Part shown: positions 40,178 through 48,169 of the stretch, in pieces
Layout of the letters: each line of letters begins with the position of its first letter
Position numbering within the stretch: the first letter of the stretch is position 1
NCBI RefSeq assembly: GCF_003233845.1
Contig: NZ_QKRB01000050.1
Location: 1-56,737, forward strand
DNA from: Paenibacillus sambharensis
GTDB lineage: Bacteria; Bacillota; Bacilli; Paenibacillales; Paenibacillaceae
Direction: 5' to 3'
DNA: 56,737 bases
Position numbers and translations under genes: made by a program
The notes under the pieces: model-generated
Seen by the model: the letters and a program-made list of their open reading frames with translations, nothing else
What the model was told of the DNA's origin: nothing
Database searches by the model: none

Positions 40178-41560
40178 TCAAATCTTAATCAGTTCATCAC
40201 GAATGGAGTCCAGGTAAGACATAACCTTGTCGCCCGCGTGCGTACAGTGAGGCTGATCAAGATGACCGTGCACGACCAGTGCTTCCGCTGCACATCCGCC
40301 GCCACAGATGGGGGCCGAAGAACAGCCGCGGCATTGCGGGATCGTCAGTGAGTTAAAGGCCTTCCACTTCTCCCACTTCCACTCCTTCAGTTCAAAGTCC
40401 GGGTAGTAATCGCCAATTTTAAATTCCGGTCTGCCGATTAAATCGGCACATGCATAGACATGATTGTCCGGTCCGAATGTAATCTTCCTGCCCTGGACCG
40501 ACTCACAGAATACGATGTTTGGCAGGAAGGGAATCGTCTTCTGCTGAAGGTCCGGATCAAGCTTGGAGACTGCATAAATATAGCGGTACATATCCGATCC
40601 AACCAGGACTTGTTCCTGCCTTTCCAGCTCATCTAAGTTCGGGATGCTTGTGCGCAGATGCCTGAGGATTTCAATTCCCTGCATGATCGTATTGCCGGTG
40701 CTTTGGCAGGTATGGTCGGTGACAGGAGCGAAGTGGAGTTTAAAGCCGGGGCGACCGAGCATGCCAGTTTCCATGTAATGCTCAACCAGTAAAGAGACAC
40801 TCTCGATGTTGGTTCGATCAATATTAATTCTGACAAGAACAGGAAGGCCACAATCCAGGGCAGCCGATATATTCTGCTCGATTCGCTGGAAGGTTCCGCT
40901 GCCGCTGGACAGAATCCGGCGCTGATCGTGAATATCCTCGGGACCGTCAACGGTTACGGTCAGCTTCATTCGGTCGCGGTATCTGGAGAGGAGGTCAAGA
41001 AAGGCGGGAAGGTGGTAGCCGTTCGTGTTGCAGCCGATCTTAAAGTCCAGCTCGACAGCTTTCTCGCAGATCTGTTCAACAATGGACCGCGTAAACGGCA
41101 GCAGCGGTTCTCCGCCGAAGAGATTGAACATGCCCTGCTTAAGCCCGCTGTCACGGTGGAAGTAATCGACAGCCCTCCAAATGGCATTCAGCTGCTCATC
41201 TGTCAGCAAGGAAAGCTTGTTGTGGATTTCGTGATTCTCGAAGCAGTAGGGGCAGCGGAAGTTGCAGGTGTAGGTCGGACAGATAACATACTGCATGACC
41301 TGCGATTTTCTGGCGAAGACCGTGGCTCGCTCCAGCAGACGCTCTTCTTCGGCATCGGAATGGTAGACATAGTTGCGGGAGTGGAGATAGGAGATTGCAT
41401 CTGACTGTTCCCTCGTCATATCTTCCGGCTTCAACTCGGGCAGCTTGTGCAGGTATTGAATAAGCTCATTCGGAATTACATCAATGGCACCATTCAGCGT
41501 ATTGATCACCAGCGTTTCTTCGCCAAGGGGGTATTCCAGACGATAACGGTTGCTGTGCAT
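40178..41560 (-). CDS. Radical SAM/SPASM peptide maturase 2 (first gene of the operon)
   Basis: This enzyme is a paralogue of the next one. I start it at ATG 41560, eight bases after GGGAGAGG, where the sequence MHSNRYRLEYPLGEETLVINTLNGAIDVI lines up with the N-terminus of its paralogue; the frame is open to 41629. It has 460 residues. The cluster motif is CNFRCPYC (about 99-106), followed by NLFGGEPLL. SPASM cysteines are in VFCESVQG, YACADLIG and CRGCSSAPICGGGCAAE, with a last one in PHCTHAG. Two different maturases for one small precursor suggest two successive modifications or a heteromeric pair. Confidence 0.92.
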   Translation of the reverse strand: MHSNRYRLEYPLGEETLVINTLNGAIDVIPNELIQYLHKLPELKPEDMTREQSDAISYLHSRNYVYHSDAEEERLLERATVFARKSQVMQYVICPTYTCNFRCPYCFENHEIHNKLSLLTDEQLNAIWRAVDYFHRDSGLKQGMFNLFGGEPLLPFTRSIVEQICEKAVELDFKIGCNTNGYHLPAFLDLLSRYRDRMKLTVTVDGPEDIHDQRRILSSGSGTFQRIEQNISAALDCGLPVLVRINIDRTNIESVSLLVEHYMETGMLGRPGFKLHFAPVTDHTCQSTGNTIMQGIEILRHLRTSIPNLDELERQEQVLVGSDMYRYIYAVSKLDPDLQQKTIPFLPNIVFCESVQGRKITFGPDNHVYACADLIGRPEFKIGDYYPDFELKEWKWEKWKAFNSLTIPQCRGCSSAPICGGGCAAEALVVHGHLDQPHCTHAGDKVMSYLDSIRDELIKI

Positions 41561-41676
41561 GATCATTACCTCTCCCTTAAGTGGAATTGAAGGGTAGTTG
41601 GGAAGATCTTCAGAAGTCAGTTCGGCCATATTACGGGTTCAAGCCGAAAGGCTTAGCTTGTTTTACCAAATATGTG

Positions 41677-41705
41677 GGTATAAGTGGTTTATTGTGGAAT
41701 ATCAA
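41677..41705 (-). promoter_or_regulatory. Sigma-A-type promoter of the RiPP operon
   Basis: On the minus strand TTGATA (41705-41700) and TATACC (41682-41677) are 17 bp apart. The transcript would start near 41670, giving a leader of about 110 bases with a small AAGCCTTTCGGCTT hairpin. The rest of 41561-41928 is AT-rich and holds no gene. Confidence 0.55.
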
Positions 41706-41856
41706 TGAGGTTATTTCCATTTACTGCTGGGGCTTATATTACGCCTAATTTATCTATAAATATGTGTGATTTATCACTGATTTTTATTTTTTCTGTATAT
41801 TTTCGGTTGATTACACCTTGCTGATTCTGGAATATATTCAGCTCCAATTATCAAGA

Positions 41857-41895
41857 CAATAGAGCCAGGATGCCGGCATCCTGGCCCTGCTATTT
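41857..41895. terminator. Long hairpin after pncB
   Basis: CCAGGATGCCGGCATCCTGG is a perfect 20-base palindrome, with outer arms AATAG and CTATT extending the stem. Neither side has a strong U tract, but it sits about 40 bases past the pncB stop and probably ends that transcript before the RiPP operon promoter. Confidence 0.5.
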
Positions 41896-41928
41896 TCTTC
41901 GTATTCCTCGCGTTATGAAGATCTGGCT

Positions 41929-43371
41929 CTACGCCCGGTACTCTTCGATCAGGCGCATCTTCTGCTCCCAGCACTTCGTGCTTAAGTCAACCGGATATGA
42001 CTCCGGATTCAGCTTCCGCAGATACTCGGGCCAGAACATGTCCAGTTGTTCCCGGTGATAGGCACGGACCGCCTCCAAGTCAGGCAGACTCCCAACCAGC
42101 TCGCCCTTCCTGTATACTGGCTGCAGCAGCGGCTTCGCCTCGTAATTGTCCACATATTTGTGAATATACGGATGGACGGGATCAAACAGCTTGATACGCC
42201 TGCCCTCCCGCACATCCTCTTCGTCCTTCAATGCGATATAATCGGCCTCCGCCTTGCCTGTCTCACGATTAATAATCCGGTACACATCCTTGAGGCCGGG
42301 AGTCGTTACCTTCTCGGGATTGCCTGAAATCTTGATAACCGGCACCATGCCTTCTCCTGTCTCGCGCGCTACCAGCTTGTAGACACCGCCGAGTGCCGGG
42401 TTGTCCGCCGCTGTAATCAGCTGTGTTCCCACGCCCCAGACATCGATTCGCGCACCTTGAGCCTTCAGGTTGAAAATGATGTTCTCGTCGAGATCATTCG
42501 ACGCGACAATCTTGACCTCCGGGAACCCGGCTTCATCAAGCATCCTCCTCGCCTTCTGCGACAGATAGGACAAGTCGCCGCTGTCGAGCCGTATCGCATT
42601 CAGCCGCTTGCCCCGCTGCTCCAGCTCCTTCGCCGTCTTAATGGCGTTCGGCAGACCGCTTCTCAGTGTGTCATACGTATCCACAAGCAGCGTAGACTGA
42701 TCGGGCAGCACCTCGGCATAGCGGCTGAACGCCTCATGCTCGCTGCTGTGTGCCTGTACCCAGGCATGCGCGTGCGTCCCCTTGGCAGGAATGCCGAACA
42801 GCATGCCTGCCCGCATGTTCGAGGTGGCATCAAAGCCTGCAATATAAGCTGCACGCGCACCCCAGATGGCTGCGTCTGCCTCCTGTGCGCGCCGCGTGCC
42901 GAATTCGAGCAGAACATCATCACCGGCGACCAGCTTGACGCGCGCCGCCTTCGTCGCAACCAGCGTCTGGTAGTTCATGAAATTGAGCAGCGCCGTCTCG
43001 ATCAGATGGGCCTCGAATATTGTCGCCTCCACCCGGATCAGCGGCTCATTCGGGAACACCAGCGTGCCTTCCGGCACGGCATAGAGGTCACCAGTGAAGC
43101 GGAAGCGGCGCAGGGTCTCCAGAAATTCCGGGCGGTACTGCTCCTCCTGCTGCGCCAGATAAGCGATCTCTTCATCTCCGAAGCTCAGGCCCTCGATATA
43201 CTTCACAATCCTCTCCAGTCCGGCGAATACAGCAAATCCGTTGCCGAACGGCAGCTTGCGGAAGTAAACGTCGAACACCGCACGCCTGTTTCCCGTTCCC
43301 TGCACCCAGTGGGCGTACATCATATTAATCTGGTATTTGTCCGTGTGAAGCGTCAAATTGTCGTAAGCCAT
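41929..43371 (-). CDS. pncB: Nicotinate phosphoribosyltransferase
   Basis: This enzyme makes nicotinate mononucleotide from nicotinate and PRPP with ATP, the committed step of the Preiss-Handler NAD salvage route. It has 480 residues, normal for the Gram-positive/human-like class. Landmarks are YQINMMYAHW near the start, EFGTRRAQ (about 152), GTHAHAWVQ (phosphorylated-His region, about 194), LVDTYDTL, IRLDSGDL and DVWGVGTQLI. It follows nicotinamidase by about 130 bases with a weak hairpin in between, completing a two-step nicotinamide salvage path. Confidence 0.96.
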   Translation of the reverse strand: MAYDNLTLHTDKYQINMMYAHWVQGTGNRRAVFDVYFRKLPFGNGFAVFAGLERIVKYIEGLSFGDEEIAYLAQQEEQYRPEFLETLRRFRFTGDLYAVPEGTLVFPNEPLIRVEATIFEAHLIETALLNFMNYQTLVATKAARVKLVAGDDVLLEFGTRRAQEADAAIWGARAAYIAGFDATSNMRAGMLFGIPAKGTHAHAWVQAHSSEHEAFSRYAEVLPDQSTLLVDTYDTLRSGLPNAIKTAKELEQRGKRLNAIRLDSGDLSYLSQKARRMLDEAGFPEVKIVASNDLDENIIFNLKAQGARIDVWGVGTQLITAADNPALGGVYKLVARETGEGMVPVIKISGNPEKVTTPGLKDVYRIINRETGKAEADYIALKDEEDVREGRRIKLFDPVHPYIHKYVDNYEAKPLLQPVYRKGELVGSLPDLEAVRAYHREQLDMFWPEYLRKLNPESYPVDLSTKCWEQKMRLIEEYRA

Positions 43372-43413
43372 TCCGATTACGTCCTTTCCGCTGGTGCCAT
43401 TCTTTTATGTAAA

Positions 43414-43432
43414 AGCCGGCCTGATGCCGGCT
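43414..43432 (-). terminator. Short hairpin between pncA and pncB
   Basis: On the minus strand AGCCGGC and GCCGGCT form a 7-bp stem around five bases, followed by TTTAC. The U tract is short, so it may only attenuate readthrough into pncB. Confidence 0.5.
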
Positions 43433-43498
43433 TCACGAGCTTCCCTGCAGGACTGACCCCATCAGCCATGAGCCCTGCTCCTGCTCCGTGCTTCGTTC

Positions 43499-44062
43499 TT
43501 AAACCTTGTATTCTTCTCCGCCGCACATCAGTCTCGCGCCGAGCGTATTCTGGAAGTGTCCCAGCGCCCAGTCATGGCCAAGCGGATTGAAGCTCGCTAC
43601 CGCATCGGCATGCACGGTAATACTGAAGCCCTTGTTGTAGGCATCTACGGCTGTATGCAGTACGCAGATATCCGTACAAACTCCAATCAGATGCAGCTCT
43701 GTAATCCCGCGGGCGCGCAGCTGCAGCTCAAGATCAGTTCCGCAGAAGGCGCTGTAGCGGGTTTTGTCCATCCAGTAAATACGCTCTTCATGCTGGGTAT
43801 ATACCTCATCGAGCTTGCCGTACAGCGCACGGCCTTCCGTTCCCCGGATGTTATGGGGCGGGAACAGCTTTTGCTCCGGATGATAGATATCGCCCTCGTC
43901 ATGCATGTCAACGGCCATCACTACGTAATCTCCAGCTCTGACAAAGTCCGTGGTCAGCTCTGCGATGCGCGGCTCGATCTCGATTCCCGGGTCCCCGCAG
44001 GGCAGCTTGCCCACCACAAAATCCACCGTATAGTCGATAACAATCAATGCTTTCATGCTCAT
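43499..44062 (-). CDS. pncA: Nicotinamidase (isochorismatase-fold cysteine hydrolase)
   Basis: This enzyme deamidates nicotinamide to nicotinate. It has 187 residues. Catalytic triad positions are D9 or D10 in VIDYTVDF, K in WMDKTRYSAF (about 100) and C in GVCTDICVLHTA (about 129). The cis-peptide region before the Cys and metal ligands in AVDMHDEGDIYHPE (Asp/His) are also present. AGGAGG lies three bases before ATG 44062 and nine before the ATG at 44056. It sits between the Nudix regulator-like gene and pncB. Confidence 0.94.
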   Translation of the reverse strand: MSMKALIVIDYTVDFVVGKLPCGDPGIEIEPRIAELTTDFVRAGDYVVMAVDMHDEGDIYHPEQKLFPPHNIRGTEGRALYGKLDEVYTQHEERIYWMDKTRYSAFCGTDLELQLRARGITELHLIGVCTDICVLHTAVDAYNKGFSITVHADAVASFNPLGHDWALGHFQNTLGARLMCGGEEYKV

Positions 44063-44101
44063 CAGCCTCCTAATAAGAGTATGGGCTCACACCCTGCCCG
44101 C

Positions 44102-44887
44102 TTAACGATAAATGGACAGCTGCGGTTTGTAGCCGGTGAACCGGTACAGCTGGGCAGCCCGCTGGGAATAGCGGTTCGACAGCAGCGGCCGTCCTTCTGT
44201 GTCCCTCACTTCTTCAATGATCCCTTCCCGGCTCTGAGTCGATGTAATTTTACGGATGAAATTACGCTCTTCAAAGTCCGGCACAACCGTGCGGATCACC
44301 TGGTAGAGTTCGCTGATTGTGAATGCCTCCGGCAGAAACTCGCTGGCAATCGTCGTTGTTACCATCCGCTCCCGAATCCGGTTCAGCGCATCGGTCAGCA
44401 CCTCCCTATGGTCGAAGGCAAGGTCCATCTCCAGCGCCTCCCCTACCGGGAACAGCCGGACATCAGCCGCATCATCGTCGGCCCGCCGGTCCGCCAGAAG
44501 GTCTTCACGAACGAGAGCGCAGAAGGCATGGGAGATAATCCAGCCGCGCGGGTCGCGGCCTGGGCTGCTGTACACATTCAGGTACTCCATATGCACATCA
44601 GCAACGCCTGTCTCTTCCCGCAGCTCGCGTCTGGCACATTCATACATGCTTTCCGACTCTGCGCAGAACCCGCCGGGCAATGCCCACTGTCCCTCGAACG
44701 GCCACTTCTTGCGCTGAATCAGCATGACCTCCAGCTCTCTGTCCGGCAGTGCCTTCTTCACCCGCTGCCGATTGTTTGATGTAATCGTGAAAATCACGAT
44801 GTCAGCCGGCGCCCCATCGGGCGTCCGATACCTGGACGAACTGTAATTTGATTCGTTCTCTTCCTGCATCTCATGCACATCCATCAC
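44102..44887 (-). CDS. Nudix hydrolase with C-terminal NrtR-like winged helix
   Basis: This 261-residue protein has an intact Nudix box, GFCAESESMYECARRELREETGV (about 72-95), and before it the strand VMLIQRKKWPFEGQWALPGG. Residues about 180-245 (FTISELYQVIRTVVPDFEERNFIRKI) look like the winged helix of NrtR, the ADP-ribose-sensing repressor of NAD genes. It is the first gene of a unit with pncA and pncB, whose promoter is covered by a palindrome. In many NrtR proteins the Nudix catalysis is lost; here the catalytic glutamates remain, so it may be an ADP-ribose pyrophosphatase, a repressor, or both. GTG 44887 or ATG 44884 are possible starts. Confidence 0.85.
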   Translation of the reverse strand: MMDVHEMQEENESNYSSSRYRTPDGAPADIVIFTITSNNRQRVKKALPDRELEVMLIQRKKWPFEGQWALPGGFCAESESMYECARRELREETGVADVHMEYLNVYSSPGRDPRGWIISHAFCALVREDLLADRRADDDAADVRLFPVGEALEMDLAFDHREVLTDALNRIRERMVTTTIASEFLPEAFTISELYQVIRTVVPDFEERNFIRKITSTQSREGIIEEVRDTEGRPLLSNRYSQRAAQLYRFTGYKPQLSIYR

Positions 44888-44918
44888 CTAGTCCGATTTG
44901 ATACTTTCAAATTGATAA

Positions 44919-44951
44919 TGTCATTATGACAAATTCTATACTGAAGGTCAA
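44919..44951 (-). promoter_or_regulatory. NAD salvage promoter with overlapping palindromic operator
   Basis: On the minus strand TTGACC (44951-44946) and CATAAT (44928-44923) are 17 bp apart. The 13-bp palindrome TGTCATAATGACA (44931-44919) covers the -10. Binding there would block RNA polymerase, consistent with repression by the first gene product. Confidence 0.6.
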
Positions 44952-45189
44952 GTGCTTTATACCCTCTTTAGCGCATTACGATTTCATTAAGGATATAAAT
45001 AACATTTTTAGGTAGTTTAGACCTATTCTTCTAACACTCTACATTCCGCTATAATCGAAACCGCACAGGTTTGGTTCTAATTTTGTAAAGCCAGGATTCT
45101 GGAGGTGGGTATTACTCAGACACCCTTATGCTGCTCGCTGCTCAGGCACCCGGTTATCATCTGAGTTGGAACAGAAGGAGAATTGTGCT

Positions 45190-45354
45190 GTGAAAAATGA
45201 TACACCATTTATGGTTGTGGTCTTGCTGATCCTCATCTTTTTAACGGTTGATAATTTCTTTATCAGGAACGAAGCAGTCCGAGATTTCATCAATATCGCT
45301 GCGTTTGCTGTTGTCCTTCTGCTCTTCATGTTCAGACTTTCCCGCAGGAAATAG
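45190..45354 (+). CDS. Small two-helix membrane protein
   Basis: This 54-residue protein starts at GTG 45190, nine bases after AAGGAG. The frame opens at ATG 45166, which would translate the ribosome site itself. Two hydrophobic segments (about 6-22 and 33-49) flank a charged loop, FFIRNEAVRDFI, and it ends in RLSRRK. It lies 50 bases upstream of the subtilisin gene on the same strand. The function is not recognisable. Confidence 0.6.
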   Translation: MKNDTPFMVVVLLILIFLTVDNFFIRNEAVRDFINIAAFAVVLLLFMFRLSRRK

Positions 45355-45404
45355 CCGAACACAATTCATTGAATATCGAGGGTATCAAGCAAGGACATTC
45401 TTTT

Positions 45405-46769
45405 ATGAAAAGGGGTCCGTTGTCCATGAAGAAATGGGTAATCTATGCGTTATCAGCTGTTGCCTTATTCCATTTATCTCTCCCCCCATCCTTGTCAGCG
45501 ATGCAGCATCCCGTCATGGAGTACATGGTTGTGTTCGAACAGGAGGAAGGTCTGCCGGCAGACTACCGGGCAGCCGTGCACAACGCAGGCGGCGTTATCG
45601 AGAAGGAGTATCCGAGGCTGGGAGCGGTCAAAGCTTCCTCAATGAGTCCCGGATTCCTGCCCGCCATACAAGCCCATCCGTCAGTTGCAAGCGCGGGTAT
45701 ACCGGGAATTATCAGGCCTGAGCAGCTGGAATACATAGAAATGGACAGCCCCCCGGCTGCAGAGGCTGCTGGCGGGCATGATTTGTATGAGACCTACCAG
45801 TGGGATATCAAGCAGGTGACCGGAGACGGTGCATCTTGGAAGATGCAGGGCGGTACCGGGCATTCGGTCGACGGGCGCCCTGTCGTGATTGCCGTTGTGG
45901 ATACTGGCATTGACTACACGCACCCTGACCTCAGCGGCAGTTACCTGTACGGCAAATCCTTCGTTGACAATGAGCCAAGCCCCCGTGACTTTAGCGGCCA
46001 CGGAACCATGGTTGCGGGGATGATTGCGGCCAATGGAAGAGTAATGGGGGTCGGTCCTGACCTGAAGCTCGCCTCCTACCGGGTCTTCGGACAGCTGAAC
46101 AGCGCGACTACTTTCGAAATCGCGGAAGCCGTTATGACAGCCGCAGACGACCAGGCTGATGTGATCAATCTGTCGCTCGGCGGCTACATCTGGGTCAAGA
46201 ACCCGGAGCAGAACGAGAAGGAGAACAGAGCCGAGCTTAAGATGTTCCGCCGGGCAATCAAATACGCGATCAAGAAAGGCGTAGTAGTCGTCAACTCGGC
46301 CGGCAATCTTGGTGCGGATGTATCCGATCCCCATCAGTTAACCCGCCTGCTCTACGGAGAAGATGCCAGCGGTAAAACCTACCGCAACCCTGACCACAAG
46401 GATATGATTGTTGTTTCTTCCGGAACGTATGATCAGCAGCTGGCTTCCTATTCCAACTTCGGGCGTAATGTCATTGATGTCATGGCCCCGGGCGGCGAGA
46501 AGAATCCAGGTGTGCTCTGTGTATCCACCTCTCTTAACGGCCGTTATGGACAAGCCTTCGGCACATCTCTTGCTGCCCCTAAGGTATCGGCCCTTGCCGG
46601 TGTCATTATTGCGAGCCAGGGCAAGAAGGCGCTCAAGCCCGGAGAAGTGGCGAAGATCATCGCGAAGTCGTCCAAGGATCTATTTGACAAGGGTAAGGAC
46701 GAATTTTCCGGTTATGGTCTTATCGATGCCGTTAAGGCACTTTCATACAGTGATGCGAAAGCGGCTTGA
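45405..46769 (+). CDS. Secreted subtilisin-like serine protease (S8)
   Basis: This exported protease has an N-terminal signal peptide (MKKWVIYALSAVALFHLSLPPSLSA) and an I9-like propeptide (YMVVFEQEEGLPADYRAAV...). The catalytic domain has Asp in AVVDTGIDYTHPD, His in GHGTMVAGM, the oxyanion Asn in VVNSAGNLG and Ser in FGTSLAAPK. Total length is about 454 residues from 45405; ATG 45426 is an alternative start giving a cleaner signal peptide. An insertion of charged residues (KNPEQNEKENRAELKMFRRA) precedes the Asn motif. No adjacent precursor peptide was found, so a dedicated leader-peptidase role is unsupported. Confidence 0.93.
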   Translation: MKRGPLSMKKWVIYALSAVALFHLSLPPSLSAMQHPVMEYMVVFEQEEGLPADYRAAVHNAGGVIEKEYPRLGAVKASSMSPGFLPAIQAHPSVASAGIPGIIRPEQLEYIEMDSPPAAEAAGGHDLYETYQWDIKQVTGDGASWKMQGGTGHSVDGRPVVIAVVDTGIDYTHPDLSGSYLYGKSFVDNEPSPRDFSGHGTMVAGMIAANGRVMGVGPDLKLASYRVFGQLNSATTFEIAEAVMTAADDQADVINLSLGGYIWVKNPEQNEKENRAELKMFRRAIKYAIKKGVVVVNSAGNLGADVSDPHQLTRLLYGEDASGKTYRNPDHKDMIVVSSGTYDQQLASYSNFGRNVIDVMAPGGEKNPGVLCVSTSLNGRYGQAFGTSLAAPKVSALAGVIIASQGKKALKPGEVAKIIAKSSKDLFDKGKDEFSGYGLIDAVKALSYSDAKAA

Positions 46770-46782
46770 TTCGAGCCGAAAG

Positions 46783-46811
46783 AACCGGCCCTTCATAAGG
46801 ACCGGTTTTTT
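46783..46811 (+). terminator. Terminator of the subtilisin gene
   Basis: AACCGG...CCGGTT arms with an inner CCTT/AAGG form the stem, followed by TTTT on the plus strand, 14 bases after the stop codon. Confidence 0.85.
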
Positions 46812-46977
46812 GGGCTTTGGGATTATCCCTTTGAACCTTTTATATTTTGTAACGTCTAACTACTAAGGGTAATTAGCCTCCCGGGGGTGAATCTGCCGGT
46901 ATGGGATCAAGCTGATCACGGCTTGTTGGCGTACCTTCGGAATATGATCTCGGTGGGACTACGGGGAGGGAAATTTC

Positions 46978-47253
46978 ATGAGTAAGAAAGTCAGGCTGCT
47001 GCTTCCGAATATCATTGCGGGACTAATCTGTTCGGTTGTGTGGACGGCGGTCGGAATCGTCCTTTATCTAAGTGCGATTGCCCGTCTTTCTGGCTATAGT
47101 TCTGTAATCCTGTTTCTGTCTATACTGTGGGGTATTCCCGCACTTGCAGCGGCTTACGGCATATTCTTCGCCAAGCAACCGGAGGTTAAAATTCTGCTGC
47201 CATCACTGCTGGTCGGCACAATAGTGTTTACATTGATCATCGACCATTATTGA
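46978..47253 (+). CDS. Small three-helix membrane protein
   Basis: This 91-residue protein has membrane segments near residues 8-32, 40-64 and 70-88, with charged ends (MSKKVR, DHY). GGGAGGG lies seven bases before ATG 46978. It is a single gene after the subtilisin terminator. I do not recognise the family. Confidence 0.65.
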   Translation: MSKKVRLLLPNIIAGLICSVVWTAVGIVLYLSAIARLSGYSSVILFLSILWGIPALAAAYGIFFAKQPEVKILLPSLLVGTIVFTLIIDHY

Positions 47254-47520
47254 CTAAAGACTTGCAGGCTCGAGTCAGGCTGATCGACACCCGGAAATTC
47301 TGCCCTGAAAGGTCACAATATGACCTGAGACCATGGCTGTGGCTAACGTGCGGCGTTCGGAGGCCATGAGTACACTTATTGGGCATAATGGGCTGATCGT
47401 GGGGAGGGAGGGGAACATGATAACCCGAACCCATGACTTAGGTAACGTCCAGCGGCCATGACTATGCTTAGTGAACATGGCCTGGTCGGGGTAACTTGTG
47501 CTGGGCTAACAAGTGTGCAG
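47254..47520. repeat. Non-coding stretch with a diverged ~110-bp duplication
   Basis: Two related blocks, at about 47329-47402 and 47442-47497, share TAACGT, GGCCATGA, a CTTA..G..CAT core and GG.TGATCG/GGTCGG endings. No gene is seen here; short frames have no ribosome sites. Confidence 0.4.
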
Positions 47521-47548
47521 CACTGAGGTTTGAGGTTCAGCGGAAATA

Positions 47549-47880
47549 CCTGCAAAATTACATCCTTTCACCGGTTTAAAGTCCCCATATGGCAAAATAC
47601 CTGCGAAATTACATCCTTTTTCACTCTGCTTATCCGTTTCAGCCTGCCCCTTCAATAATACCTGCACTTTTGCAGGAATTTACGTACAGGGCCAAGGGCG
47701 ACACACAATACCTGCACTTTTGCAGGAATTCCCACACACAGCCAATTGCCGCGCACAAAGCCTGCACACTAGCAGGAATTTACGCACACAGCCAATAGCC
47801 GCACACAAAGCCTGCACATTAGCAGGAATTTACGCACACAGCCAATAGCCGCACACAAAGCCTGCACATTTGCAGGTTTT
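47549..47880. repeat. 50-bp tandem array with CCTGC...GCAGG palindromes
   Basis: CCTGC begins at 47549, 47600, 47661, 47711, 47761, 47811 and 47861, so the last five units are spaced exactly 50 bp. In these five the core CCTGC and GCAGG arms are invariant while the six central bases vary (ACTTTT, ACACTA, ACATTA, ACATTT). The 34 bases between the last three cores are identical. The first two copies are the non-palindromic CCTGC-AAATTACATCCTTT type. It resembles the cluster at 14443-14629. Confidence 0.8.
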
Positions 47881-47995
47881 CTGGCTATGCAGATCATGCA
47901 GGCAGCTCGTATGAATTAGAAGGCAGTCGTTTCAAGCGCCATAACCGAATGGATTGACCCTCCCCATCATCTATCCACTTCGCCCCCTCTACGCC

Positions 47996-48032
47996 AAAAA
48001 AAGCCCCGCATACCATTCAAGGTATGCAGGAC
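47996..48032 (-). terminator. Rho-independent terminator of the NRPS operon
   Basis: On the minus strand GTCCTGCATACC and GGTATGCGGGGC form a 12-bp stem (with G-U pairs) around six bases, followed by seven T. It is the first strong terminator downstream of the thioesterase gene. Confidence 0.88.
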
Positions 48033-48064
48033 TTTTCCGGACAAGGCAGCTGCTGTCCACCCCG

Positions 48065-48160
48065 CCTTCACCACGGCCTTCACCATAGCCTTCAACACAG
48101 TCTTCATCACGGCCTTCACCACGGCCTTCACCACGGCCTTCAACACAGCCTTCATCTCAC
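48065..48160. repeat. Eight 12-bp tandem repeats after the thioesterase gene
   Basis: Eight units of CCTTCACCACGG type follow without any slip, two or three bases varying per unit. They fill the space between the thioesterase stop and the operon terminator. On the minus strand an ATG at 48155 opens a 62-codon frame whose first half is a KAVV/KAVL tetrapeptide repeat. It has no good ribosome site and runs through the terminator, so I do not call a gene. Confidence 0.8.
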
Positions 48161-48169
48161 GTTACTTCA

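Noticed and set aside
45190-46769. Lantibiotic-like locus (small peptide plus subtilisin leader peptidase)
   Set aside because: The small protein has two membrane helices and no Cys/Ser/Thr core, and no lanthionine synthetase is present.
47549-47880. Possible CRISPR array because of regular ~50-bp spacing and palindromes
   Set aside because: The sequences between the palindromes are near-identical rather than unique, the palindrome loops vary instead of being constant, and no cas genes are present.
48005-48155. 62-codon KAVV-repeat frame as a gene
   Set aside because: No clear ribosome site, it runs through the operon terminator, and the open frame follows automatically from a 12-bp repeat.
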